Shown: positions 11,013-22,466 of the stretch, in pieces
How the letters are laid out: each line of letters starts with the position of its first letter
How positions within the stretch are numbered: the stretch's first letter is position 1
From: Hevea brasiliensis
Taxonomy: Eukaryota > Streptophyta > Magnoliopsida > Malpighiales > Euphorbiaceae
Direction: 5' to 3'
Assembly (NCBI RefSeq): GCF_030052815.1
Contig: NC_079498.1
Coordinates: forward strand, 78,168,992-78,232,991
DNA length: 64,000 nt
Program-made: the position numbers and the translations under genes
The notes under the pieces: generated by a model
What the model saw: only the letters and a program-made list of their open reading frames with translations
What the model was told of the DNA's origin: nothing
The model's database searches: none

Positions 11013-13137
11013 GAATGAAAATAGACATTAAATGACACAATTTTAATTTAGGAAGCATGCCCAAAAAGTGATCAAAACCTAGTGAACAAATTGACCAAAG
11101 TTGGAAAATTGCAGTTTGCCCTGTACAAACTAACCAAATGAATAGTATTTGTTCATTTGGTCATAACTTGAGCTAGGAACGTCTAAATGACCTGAAAGTT
11201 TACCAGTGGTTAGATGAGATATATACCTAAAACTTTCATGAAGAACACAAACCCAAATTATTTCATTAACCAAGTCATTTGGCCACCCTAAGTTGGTGAC
11301 CCAAAACTGCCAGCACCAAAAGTTGCCCAGAATTCTGGGTTGAATCTAATCCGGCAGCCATGGTTCAAATGGCCATAACTTGAGCTAAAAAACTCCAATT
11401 GGAGTGATTCAAAACGGAGAATAAACTTAAGACAATAGGGAACATTTTCTCTGAAGAAAGTTTTGCCAAATTCCAATAGTAAAATGACCAATGGAATAGT
11501 ACAACCTAAGGCACCAAAACTGAAAATTTGCAATTTTGCCTAAAGGACTTAAGTTTTGAGAAATTGACCAAAACCAACAAGTTTGGTGACCAAAATGTGG
11601 TATATGGTTGAAGTTGGAGTTCCCATACCTATTAAGCCTTAGAAAGTCAACAAATTGACTTGAATAGTGTAGTGAATAGTAACCCCGAAACACAAATTTT
11701 AAAGAACGTCAAGTTTAGCAGATATAAGCTAGATAAAAGTGAATTTGAATTTATTTTTGGATTTATGCTAAGTTATGGTACTAAAACACTGTGAAACTGT
11801 GTGTTTCAGCTAAAAAAACTTGGAAGGTCTGAGAGACTGAGTCAAGGCCTAGAGGCGACTCACGTCAGATTTGTGCACAATAAATCTTACTTGAGCATTT
11901 TGTCATTGAAAACAATTGATTTGGTATGATTTATGAAAATTTGGTGTTAATCATGAATTGTGTTGCCACTTTGTGTATGAAACTATGACTTTGGAAATCT
12001 ATCGGATTTCTCATGAATTATTTGAATAAAATGTTTGAAATAGATTTTTATTTCACACTTAGCATAACAGTGCCTTATTATTCCTCCTCCATTCATGGGG
12101 TGAGATCAATTATTTTTCCTCCCTCTCTGGTTTACCAGTTGAGGTTGTAGATCGGATGAGTACTCATTAGCTAGCTAGCCACCTCCCTTATTGATTTCGA
12201 TTAGTGGGGTTGTAGATTGCTTTATCGTGGTGTACAACGCGACATTGATCGAAAATTTTGTGTCATGGCTTCAGTTGTATATGAATTGGCAACACTGTGT
12301 TTATTATATTATTTGACCCAAAAATTTTGTTATAATGAGTTTTGATAATTTGTGAAATATAATTGTGCAATCTTTAAATTGTGTTTTGTCAATGAATGAT
12401 TTATGTATTGTATTTCAAATTTTTATTGTGCACCACTGAGTATTTTTATACTAAGCGATAGCTTATTTTGCTATCGCAGATAAGAGCAAAGGGAAAGCAG
12501 CAGAGTGAGCTGCTACTAATATTGAGGACTACACTGATATTTTTGTACGGGCATTGTTTTATACCCTTGTAGTTATTTTTGATGTAAATATTGCAATGTT
12601 TTATGTATCAATGTAAAGTTGAGCAGTTGTATAATAAATTGTAATAATATTATTTTTTGAACTTCTTTTTGTAAATTAAGATTGGTATTTGTGAATTTCA
12701 TACTTTATGCACTGTGAATGAAGTTATGAAATATTTTGAGATAAACTTTGATTGGATTGTGGAATTATTTTGAAGTGAATTGAATTGAGTTGACTTGAGA
12801 TTATTTGGAGGTTGGGAGTTGTAAAAAATTTATTGGAAGTGTTTTTCTCAGGTATTTGAAGAATTGTTTTCCCAAAATACAGACGGAACTCTATCAAAAT
12901 TTTTATAAAATTTGCGACAAAATTAAAATGGACAAAAATTTTTACTAGTGATTAAGCTTTGAATAAATAATTTTAATTCTTACCAAAATGCTCACCACTT
13001 CCAAATGTAAGAAAATTGTTTTAAAATCCCTTGTAGGGTACTTAATGAGTTATCAGTAGGTGAAGTTCGGTAGTTCATTAGGTATTCTACGGGATCATGT
13101 TATGCCTTACAGAGGGGTAAGGTGTGACATGTTTTAG

Positions 13138-13149
13138 TGATATCAGAGC
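13138..13149 (+). other. E1 primer binding site (initiator Met tRNA, one mismatch)
   Basis: TGATATCAGAGC, 8 bp after the 5' LTR end at 13129. E2 has the consensus TGGTATCAGAGC at the same spacing, so the A at position 3 is probably a later G-to-A change. Confidence 0.9.
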
Positions 13150-13318
13150 ATGGGTTTCCAATAAATTTTGACTATGTGTATGAATATTTCTTTGATAAGT
13201 ACAACTGCTCAAGTGTCTTTAATTGATACATATGACATATTTACATCATGAATATGCACTAACGGAGGTCAACCTCCTTGTGTTTGATCTCAGGAAGTAG
13301 AAATTTTGGGAAAACGGA

Positions 13319-14615
13319 ATGGAAGAAGGAGATCATTCCGTGGAACAATCTGTTGAGGCTGAGGTTCAAGGGGAAGCCCCAGCACTCCAGAATGTGAGTG
13401 GGTCAGCCACTCTAGCTCCTACTCCAGCACCGCAGTTTCCTACTCAGTTTGCACAGCAGATGGCTGCGTTTTTCCAGCAAATGGCGGGAAATGTGCCACC
13501 CCAAGCTCAGATGCAAGCACCTGTAGCACACCCACAGCCCTCAGCTCGGCAATATGAAAAATTGATGAAATTTGGGGCCACCGAGTTTAAAGGCACTGTG
13601 GATCCACTGGAGGCAGAACAGTGGTTCGAGCAAATGGAATGGGTTTTCAAGAAGCTACAGTGTGCAGAAGAGCTGAAGTTCGAGTATTCTGTTTCCTTGT
13701 TGCAAGGGGATGCGTATGAATGGTGGAAGACCATCCCCCACAGCCTAGTAGAACCTCCAGTCCTTACCTGGTCAGACTTTTTGAGGGAGTTTTTGACAAA
13801 AGTGGGTCCCTGATGCATATGTGGATATGAAGTTATAAGAATTCCTGAGTTTGAAACAAGGGGACAGAACCATAGCAGAATATGAGAGGGATTTCTCTCG
13901 ACTGAGCCACTACGCTGGAAGTTTCGTCTCCACCCCCAGAGACAGATGTAAGAGGTTTGAGTCTGGGTTAAGGCCGACTCTGAGAATGCAAGTTGTGGGT
14001 TTCCGACATCAGAATTTCTTCGAGTTGATCTCACATGCCCTGGAATTGGAAAGGATAGAATCAGAAGGGGCAGTGAAGAAGGGTACACAAGAGAAAGAAA
14101 AGAGTGAAAAGACTATTGGACAAGCACCAGAGAGTGGTTCAGGGAAGAGGAAACAGTCTAGAGGATCTAGCTCTCGCAGATCTGGCAGAGGCAGATTCTC
14201 TGGCCAAAGACCACCCCAGCCTAGTCAGTAGACCCAGGAAGCACCCCGAGGAGCTTTATCAGTACGGCAGTGTGAAACTTGTGGTAGAACACACGGTGGG
14301 GTTTGTTTCAAGGCCATCGGTGCATGTTTTAACTGTGGAGGGAGCGGACATTTTGCTAAGGATTGTACTTGTTCGCGCCGATCTGGACCTTCTACTACAT
14401 CTGAGAGATCAGCCCAAGTCTCCGCAGCTAGAAGATTACAGCCAGCTAGTAGAGGCAGAGGCAGAGGTAGGGGTCCTGGTAACACTCCTGGAAGTCAAAG
14501 CACTGTTAACCAGCTAGTATCCAGTGGCGCACCAGTCAGAGTGTATACCATGCGTCAGAGGGAGGAGGTTGAAACATCAGACATTTTAGCTGGTAATTTT
14601 TCCATCCTTGACTAA
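13319..14615 (+). pseudogene. gag: E1 gag (broken)
   Basis: ATG 13319 opens MEEGDHSVEQS, matching E2 and R1, so the start is well supported. Residues 1-75 are acidic and rich in Pro, Gln and Ala. The retrotransposon Gag core follows (from about residue 79, LMKFGATEFKG; EWWKT near residue 140). A 1-nt insertion near 13800 shifts the frame and ends the first part at 13813. The second part restarts in the next frame with an in-frame TAA at 13836-13838 (CAA in E2), continues with a Lys/Ser/Arg-rich stretch, has a TAG at 14229-14231 (CAG in E2), then an intact CCHC zinc knuckle at 14325-14366 (CFNCGGSGHFAKDC). It closes with an RGRGRG segment and a TAA at 14613-14615 just before protease. Gag would form the particle and bind RNA. 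Confidence 0.92.
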
Positions 14616-16394
14616 GATGTACATGTGTTATTTGATCCTGGCTCCACACATTCGTATGTTAGTGCTAGTGTGATGTGTTCTACTGCTATTCAGTGTGTAC
14701 CAATGGACTATGATGTGCTAGTAACTAGTCCATTAGGCCAGAAGGTTAGGGTAAATAGACTATATAGGGACTGTCCTTTGGTGATCCAAGGACACACTTT
14801 TCTGTCTGATTTGATTTAAATGCCTTTCAGAGATTATGACATTATCTTCAGCATGGATTGGTTAGCCAGGCATCATGCGATGAATGACTATAGACTGACG
14901 ACAGTCACTTTTGGTCTCCCTTTGTACGGTGATGTGGTAATACATGGGGAGAGGTAGTTATTGCCTTCAAACATTATTTCGGCTGCACTGGCCAGAAGGA
15001 TGATCAGAAAGGAGTGTGAAGCATATTTGGCACATGTGATAGACACCCAAGTGAGGAGTCTAGCACCGAGGGACATTCCTACTGTATGTGACTTTCCGGA
15101 TGTGTTTCCTGATGAATTGCCAGGATTACCTCTAGAAAAAGAAGTGCAGTTTGAAATTGATGTTATGCCTAGTGTGGACCCAATCTCCATAACACCATAT
15201 AGAATGGCACCAACAGAACTAAAAGAAATGAAAGTACAGTTGCAAGAGCTGCTTGACTAGGGCTTCATCCACCCTAGTGTGTCACCTTGGGGTGCACCAG
15301 TGTTGTTTGTAAAGAAGGAAGATGGCACTCTCCGGTTATGCATTGACTATCGACAGTTGAATAAAGTGACAATAAAGAATAGATATCCTTTGCCCCACAT
15401 TGATGACTTGTTTGATCAGGGGTGCAGCTGTGTTCTCCAAAGTTGACCTGAGATCAGGTTATTATCAGTTGAAAGTACAAGAGCAAAGTATTGCTAAAAC
15501 TGCCTTTAGAACCCGCTATGGCCATTATGAGTTCTTGGTTATGCCATTCGTGTTAACTAATGCTCCGGCTGCTTTTATGGATCTGATGAACACTATCTTC
15601 ATACCATACCTCGACCAGTTTGTTGTGGCATTCATAGATGATATATTGGTCTATTCGAGGAATGCAGAAGAGCATGATAGACATCTGCAGATTGTACTAT
15701 AGATTTTGAGGGAGAAACAGCTATACGCCAAATTGTCGAAGTGTGAATTTTGGCTGAAGGAAATATCTTTCTTGGGGCATGTAGTATCAGAAGAGGGCAT
15801 CAAGGTAGATCCAAGTAAGATAGAAGCTGTCCTTAATTGGAGACCACCTAGAAATGTCACAGAAATTCATAGTTTCTGGGTTTAGCTGGATACTACCGTA
15901 GATTTGTGAAGGGATTCTCCATGTTGGCATCTCCATTGACCAAGCTGCTTAGAAAGGATGTGAAATTTCAGTGGACGGATAAATGCCAATAGAGTTTTGA
16001 TGAATTCAAGAGATGTTTGACTGAAGCTCTAGTCCTGACTTTACCTACATCGGGTAAAGAATATACAATTTACAGTGATGCTTCTCACAATGGGTTAGGT
16101 TGTGTGTTGATGCAAGATCGAAATGTCATTGCTTATGCATCACTCCAGCTGAAACTACATGAGAGGAATTATCCGACACATGACTTGTAGCTTGCAGCTA
16201 TAGTGTTTGCTCTTAAGATTTGGAGACATTATTTGTATGGAGAAAAGTGTTACATCTACACAGTTCATAAGAGTTTGAAGTATTTGGGCACCCAGAAAGA
16301 GTTGAATTTGAGACAAAGGAGATGGTTAGAGTTGATAAAAGACATTGATTGTCTGATAGACTATCAACCAAGAAAAGCAAATGCTGTGGCTGAC
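14616..16394 (+). pseudogene. pol: E1 pol, first part: protease, reverse transcriptase, RNase H
   Basis: Protease follows the TAA at 14613 in the same frame as the second half of Gag: LFDPGSTHSYVS with catalytic Asp in DPG, then VLVTSPLGQ. Stops occur at 14817, 14955 and 15258. RT is recognisable from the [19 protein letters not shown] entry block near 15160, through [20 protein letters not shown] and the catalytic FIDD block at 15631-15642. About 5 nt are missing near 15417-15421, shifting the frame, and a second frameshift lies near 15870. RNase H follows ([10 protein letters not shown] near 16075; [10 protein letters not shown] near 16257, where E2 has the catalytic Asp in [10 protein letters not shown], so that residue is lost here). 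The gene stops at 16394 because R2 is inserted. It continues at 41381. Confidence 0.92.
16390..16394. other. Target-site duplication, left of R2
   Basis: CTGAC, identical to 41376-41380. The uninterrupted homologue in E2 reads GCTGACGCCCTAAG once, near 52660, which confirms the duplication. Confidence 0.95.
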
Positions 16395-19300
16395 TGTCAC
16401 ACTCTAGTCCCCTGTAAGATGCAACATGATCCCGTAGTACACCAAATGAATTACCAACTCCGTCTACTGATAACCCATTAAATACACTACAAGGGATTTT
16501 AAAAACTTTTCTTACTTTTTTCACAGTGGTGAGCATTATTTACAGGTGTTAAAAACCTTTTTGAACTGAAGTGGTAGAACTAACACATTTGAATTATTTG
16601 GAATTTCTGTAAAAATTTTGGCAGAGTGCCATCAGTATTTTGGATAAAACAGTTTTTCAGAAAACCTGTAAAAAGCACTTCAATATTTTTCCAAATCTCA
16701 ACTCCAACAAAATTCAACACAATATTTTTCTCAACTCAATCCACAACAATTTTTCAGTATTTTCAAAGGATGAGATAAAAGAAATATAATACAAATTTTA
16801 CAAGTTAAAATAACTCATAATTTACTTTACAACTTCAATGTACAAATTTTAATTTACAACTGCTCAAATAATTTACATACATATTATTACATGCATACAT
16901 CAGGCCTATGTACATGGGTATACCTATAATATACCTGGAGCTAGTCTGAAAGTGTCTTCAAAGACACTTACTCACTGCTCTATACTCTTCTTACCTGCGA
17001 CAGCATACAAAGCTATCGCTGAGTGGTGAACTCAGTGGTGCACAACTATAATTTAAAACATAGTACAATATACATTGACAAAATTTACAGTAAATAATTT
17101 GGAAATCTGAATACTCATCAAATTCCAAAACTCAAATATTCATTTCCAATAATGTAAATCATTTGTATAAAATGATTTTGGTCACGACATTCAATTTATC
17201 AAATCATGACTAACCATTTAAGGTAGTTCCAACAAAATCAATTATACATAAATCATAACTGAAATCATAATTCTTTACTGTTCAAAAACATTTTGTATCT
17301 CAAAAATCGTGTTGTATCTCAAAAACCATGTTGTATCTCAAAAATCATTCTTTATCTCAAAAGTCATTCTTTATCTCACTAACTATATAAGACTAATCCG
17401 AAAGGGCCATCTTCGGGTGATTCTAACTCCCTATGGTCGGGGAGGTCGAATCATCGTGCACAGTACCATCACAATAATGAATCTTCCGCAAGGGCCATAA
17501 CGATAAAATAAACTTAGATCTAACCTCAAATCAGAGGAAAATCTAAGCCTGTGCACGTACCATGGTAATCAAAACACAACTAACTCTATTGTCTTCTCAA
17601 TAAATGAGAGAGACGGGTAATAACCTAGTCAAGCATCTATAGTGAGATATAAAACAATATCACAATCCTTTTAGTGAGCATAAATCACAATATAATTTGA
17701 TTCAAAGTCAATTCCAATATCCAATAATTTTTATGCTCATCACAATTCAAATCATAAATTTGCATTTTTTTTCATGAAAATTTCCATAACAATTCAAAAC
17801 ATGTTCTATCACAATTTTCTAAAACATAATTTATTCAATCCATAACAATGCTTAATACTTGTGGAAATACCATTTTACAAAGCTAAATTCATACATACTA
17901 TAACAATTTGCAATAATCATTGAATTAAATCCAATGCTTGTTAAACATAATACATAAGAAAAATATGTCATTTAATCATATGAAATATTCAAACAAAATT
18001 AGTTAAAAACTAGTTGTGCACAAACCTCTGATAACTATCTCCTGGTCTGGACTCAGTATTTCCTTCCCTTTTTCTGAGTCTTTGCTAACTGAGAAACACA
18101 ATTTGAAGTGTTTCAGTACTAAATTAAACTGTCTCTATCGATAATATTTGACAAATAATTCACTGAAAGCTATTATTTGCTTAATCACCTAATATACTGA
18201 CGCTCGATGCGTTCTAGGAAAATTAGGTTTTAGTGTCATTAATATGTCACATTCGATAGGGTTTTAGGGTTAGTATGTTTTACCAAACTCATTTCCTTGT
18301 TTAGTGCATTTTAATGCAACTTGTTGGATTCCGGAATACTAGTTTGACCTAGTCGGACGACCTAGTTTCCTCGATTTTCGGGTTTTGGTCAAAACTACAA
18401 ACTTGTAGATCTATGTCTTATTGCACGCAGGGCAAAATTTTAGGTCAATCCGAGTTAAGTAGACCAAGTTATGGTCATTATACTATTGCTGGTCAAATGG
18501 CGTCAAATTAGGTCAATTTTAGGTCAATTTGGTCAACTTTGGTTCGGCCAGTTTTTGGACCCGAACTTGTACAAGCTTTTTGACTTACTTATGGTCATTT
18601 CTGGGCTTTGGTGTCTTCATAAGACTTGTAGGTATGGGTCTTAACTATTCATGGTTAAACTTTCAGGTCAATTGGACCTGTTTTGAGTGAGTTATGATCT
18701 AAAAACTCACTGCTGCCCAATTGGTCAATTTTCAGGTCCTAATTGCACCTAATCCGAATTGGTCATTTTTTTATGTCACCTTGCAAGCAGAATTTTGGTA
18801 TGCTTTCTCAATGAAAGTTGGCACATTTTGTGCCTAGTTTCACCTCCAATTGGTCTCATACCAATTGAGGTTACACATTTAAAGTTATTGACTAAATTGC
18901 ATACTACCTTTAATTACTTTACTTATACATGTATCCATTACACATTTAATTGCTATATGTCTACTCCCCTTACAATTTCTGTTTTGGTACATTACCAAAA
19001 ACCATATTCCACTTCACTTAAATGTCACTTTGGGCAGATTGCAATTATCCTCAATACACCAATTAAACTCACCTTTACAAGTTCTAAGTACAATCACATA
19101 TACCCTAAACATTACAAATTTTTACATACACTTACACAATCAATCTATACACATATCCATCAATTCTCAAGGTCAATATTATGCCAATACTTTCATGAAC
19201 ATATACATTTATCCAAGAATCTCAAGGCTGCCGAAAACTTCCCCAACACTAAAATATCCTACAATTTATCAATTTCCATCCAAGTGCAAAAATCACCATA

Positions 19301-20396
19301 TACATATGGAATAATTTACTAGGATTTTAAATCACCATAACCAACATCATTTCTCATCAAATATATGCACAAATATTTCATCAAATACATAACTCCATGG
19401 CTGTCCAAAATGAACATCTCAATAACTCTTCAAACTTAAAAATTTTCTTCGCAAAACCAACACCCATAACATGAACACAAAGTTTAACAAAGCTATCTTC
19501 AAAAATGCTAACTTACCTTATGGTTGGAACTTGCCAAACCTTGATTAAACTTCTTAAATTTGGTATCAAGCTCTTCCTTATGATGTGTAGACAAACTTTC
19601 ATGAAGGAACCTAAGTGATTGGAGTTAAAATGGAGGAGTTAAGAGAGCTTGAAGAAAACGGCCATGGAGTTCTTCCTTAGCTCTCCATTTCAGCAACTTT
19701 GAATCCAAATGAGGAAGATGAAATGAAGATGGTATAATGGGTGTACACCTGCCCCATTATCCTTAGTTTATTCCTTTAGTGGCCCACTCACTCAAATTTA
19801 ACTATATAATAAGCTTACATGTGTTATTTACACATTTTTCACTCCATTTTTGGCTATTTGTATTAAGTACCCCCAATTTAATTTTTCATTTTATTTTCTA
19901 AATGTAATATTATTTATTTTCAATGGACATTTAGGTCAAAAGACAATTCGGGGTATCAAATGACCATAATGCCCCTGTTCGGGTTGCATTCCCCATTTTT
20001 CGGTAACACCGGGTTTTGTCCGTTTTTCGATTTCTCACTTTTCTTTGTACTAATTATTTAATTTTTCTTTGATCTTCCTAATGATATTTATTCTTCAATA
20101 AGGGTCTATTTAAGTCCTAAAAATGTTTTCCAGGGTTCCATGATCCAGTACCAGTCAACGGTCCACGCCGTGACTTCCCGGTGCGGTCACCCATCGCTAG
20201 GATTCCCGGCTCGCTTAACTTGGCTACATTTCTTTTCTATTATTTTTCCTTTGTTTTTCTTGTATTTTCTTTTCTTGTATTTCATTATTTTATGTCTCCC
20301 CACTCATATTGAAGTGTAGTTCTAGGCATCCTAGCTGTCCGGACAACACTGGTCACCGGAGCAGCAGAACGCACTACCGAACTTAGGGGTGTTACA
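16395..20396 (-). repeat. R2 LTR1 (leftmost, 4002 bp)
   Basis: Left edge TGTCACACTC abuts the target duplication; right edge GGTGTTACA abuts the int1 PPT. It contains five copies of a 19-bp TGTATCTCAAAAA repeat (17294-17378) and a single copy of the 35-bp GATTCTAACTCCC block. An open frame at 18759-19322 (187 codons, plus strand, antisense to the element) is present in all four LTRs. It is rich in His, Tyr, Ile and Thr, resembles no protein I know, and differs between copies mainly at amino-acid-changing sites, so I do not call it a gene. Confidence 0.93.
17294..17378. repeat. 19-bp tandem repeat, 5 copies, in LTR1
   Basis: T(G/T)TATCTCA units start at 17294, 17313, 17332, 17351 and 17370. 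Confidence 0.9.
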
Positions 20397-20410
20397 ATTC
20401 TCCCCCCCTT
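20397..20410 (-). other. R2 int1 polypurine tract
   Basis: Minus strand AAGGGGGGGAGAAT directly before the LTR start TGTAACACC. Confidence 0.9.
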
Positions 20411-20442
20411 AAATAAATTTCGTCTCGAAATTTTACCTGGTA

Positions 20443-21500
20443 TTAGTCTCTGAACAGCTGTGGGTGCTGTCTCCTTATATCCTCTTCACGTTCCCAAGTA
20501 GCTTCCTGGCCTGAATGATGGTTCCACAAAGACTTTAACCAGTGTATCTGCTTATTCCTCACCGCTTCACCTCATAAGCCGTAATTTCTATGGGTTCTTC
20601 CTCATATGAGAGGTCCGGATTTACTTCAATCTCTTCAACCGATAGTACATGAGATGGGTCGATCTGTACTCCTTAACATGGACACATGGAAGACACTGTA
20701 TCCTTGCTAGCTCTGGAGGTAATGCCAACCGATATGCCAAAGGACCCACTCTTTCCGTAACTTCATATGGTCCGATGAAACGAGGACTCGCTTTCCCCTT
20801 CGCCAAATCTCATAATCCTCTTCCAAGGAGAAACTTTGAGGAATACCTTATCACCCACTGCGTACTCAATATCTCTTCTTTTCAAATCAACATAGGACTT
20901 CTGACGGTCTGATGCAGCCTTGAGTCTATCTCTAATCAATCTGATCTTTTCCTCTGTCTGCTGGACAATTTCTGGCCCAATCATCTTCCTTTCACGTACC
21001 TCATCCCAACATAGGGGAGTTCTGCACTTTCTGCCGTACAAAGCTTCATATGGAGGCATCCCAATGCTTGATTGGTAGCTGTTGTTATAAGCAAACTCAG
21101 TCAAAGGCAAGTGTGTATCCCAACTACCTTCAAATTCAATCACACAAGCCCGTAGCATATCCTCCAATATCTGGATAACCCTTTCAGACTGGCAATCTGT
21201 CTGTGGGTGGAATGCTGTGGTGAAGTTCAATCTAGTTCTTAGGGCTCTCTGAAGACTACCCATGAATCTAGAAGTGAACCTAGGATCCCTGTCAAATACA
21301 ATTGATACTGCCACTCCATGCAGTTTTACAATCTCATATATGTACAATCTGGCCAATCTTTCCAGGCTATAGTCCATCCGGACTGGCAAAAAGTGAGCAG
21401 ACTTGGTTAGTCTGTCAATTATGACCTATACTGCATCTTGACTATTCTGTGTCCTCGGAAGTTTCATCACAAAATCCATAGTTATTCGTTCCCTTACAAT
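20443..21500 (-). pseudogene. pol: R2 int1 pol remnant: integrase core and chromodomain
   Basis: Read on the minus strand, the fragment begins near 21500 with the first catalytic Asp of integrase (MDF, codon 21474-21476). It then has a stop at about 21423-21425 (GCA GTA TAG; TGG expected, as in DAVWVIVDR of E2). The long frame 21389-20763 carries the second Asp (FDRDPRF, 21291-21293) and the Glu (QSERV, 21183-21185), 35 residues apart as in D,D35E enzymes. The Gly of TDGQSE is Cys here. The GPY/F-like part and the group II chromodomain follow ([10 protein letters not shown], then YEEEPIE) and end with TAA 20445-20443. Frames change near 20800 and again near 20550-20650, where several small indels separate it from int2. 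The zinc-binding HHCC part of integrase, RNase H and RT are absent. Confidence 0.88.
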
Positions 21501-22466
21501 GTTTCATAGGATGCCGTTTGTATGCTAGCATGACACATATTATTGTATACAAATTCTGTTAATGGGATGTATCTGTCTCATATCTCTGGGATTCAAGGAC
21601 AGAAGTTCTCAGTATATTCTCGAGGGTTTATTCCATTTTACAGGTTATTATTATCATTTCATTTTATTATTTATAGAAAATCAACGAGTTTCAAAATTTA
21701 CCTGAATCACTTGTTTCGACTGTCCATCCGTTTAAGGATGATAAGTCGTACTGATATCCTTAAGCTTATAGCAATTACTGTGGTACAGGTAATTCACATT
21801 AATATAACTGAGTCACTGACTCTAGCTACCTTACAAGTGTAATCATTTGATAGGCTAGTTCTGAAGTTTTAAATTTCTGACTAAAATTTTCACATTTATT
21901 TCCAGTACTAGTACTCTATTCGGGTGCAACTGTATCAATTTATAGATTACTTACAAATATTCTTAATTTATTGTACCACGAGGAAGCACGTAGCTCTACA
22001 CAATAATCCTGTGTCGGTACTGTAATCTGCAGCTTACAATACAAACATCGAGAACATTATATAGTCACTACGTTATAACCTCATAGACTAGGTTTTCTAA
22101 CATCTTATCTTTCTCGAATCCACTAATATCCCAAACCGATTCTGATTACAATTTCCTTTGACAATTACTAACAGTAACATCTTTGCCCTCATCTAGAGCA
22201 ATTCTATTATTGTAACTTACTTTTAGGTCCTCTTGCCTTACATTAAGTAGGCTCGCCAATTAGCTTTATAATTTACGGTATGTTAGAAAATACATTTAGC
22301 TAACAATCCTTCCGAAATTAATGTCAACCATACTTGTTATTGTAGTTATTATCGTAAAGGACTAGTCACTAATACATCAAAATTCATTTCCATAAAAAGG
22401 AATAACAACAGAACATATAGTTTTGACACTAACACACAACTAAGTAGTGCTGGGATCAAATAATAA
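21501..22466 (-). other. R2 int1 spacer with relic pol pieces
   Basis: About 1 kb of AT-rich DNA replaces protease to N-terminal integrase. On the minus strand at 21765-21700 there is a short extra integrase-like segment equivalent to STTYHP-TDGQSKQVIQ, with TAA in place of the CAA present in int2 and int3. It is distinct from the real integrase copy of the same motif (FHPQTDCQSERV). At the far end, next to gag, the sequence LLFDPS plus VLVTSPL on the minus strand recalls the protease start. The plus-strand 99-codon frame 21543-21842 recurs in all three units only because the units are near identical. Confidence 0.65.

Larger units (their letters stand above)
10659..13129 (+). repeat. E1 5' LTR, right-hand 2471 bp
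   Basis: Collinear with 44004-45937 plus 57741-58281 (2475 bp), and ends GGTGTGACA at 13129. Over the first 140 bases I count about four differences from the 3' LTR copy. The segment contains two perfect or near-perfect dyads (10927-10950, 10990-11012). Minus-strand open frames at 11288-11693 recur at 44603-45038 because both are LTR copies; I see no protein family in them. Confidence 0.93.

Noticed and set aside
11288..11693. Minus-strand frames (also 44603-45038, 47335-47870, 55830-56201) as conserved proteins
   Set aside because: They are shadows in E-type LTRs. Lengths and frames vary between copies, and E1 and E2 versions differ by indels.
14225..14485. Minus-strand frame rich in Leu and Pro
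   Set aside because: It is the reverse of the RGRGRG-rich end of Gag, whose plus-strand frame carries the zinc knuckle.
21543..21842. 99-codon plus-strand frame present in all three R2 spacers (also 28552-28851, 35508-35807)
   Set aside because: The three units are near identical, so an open frame is not evidence of function. It overlaps the antisense integrase-like relic.
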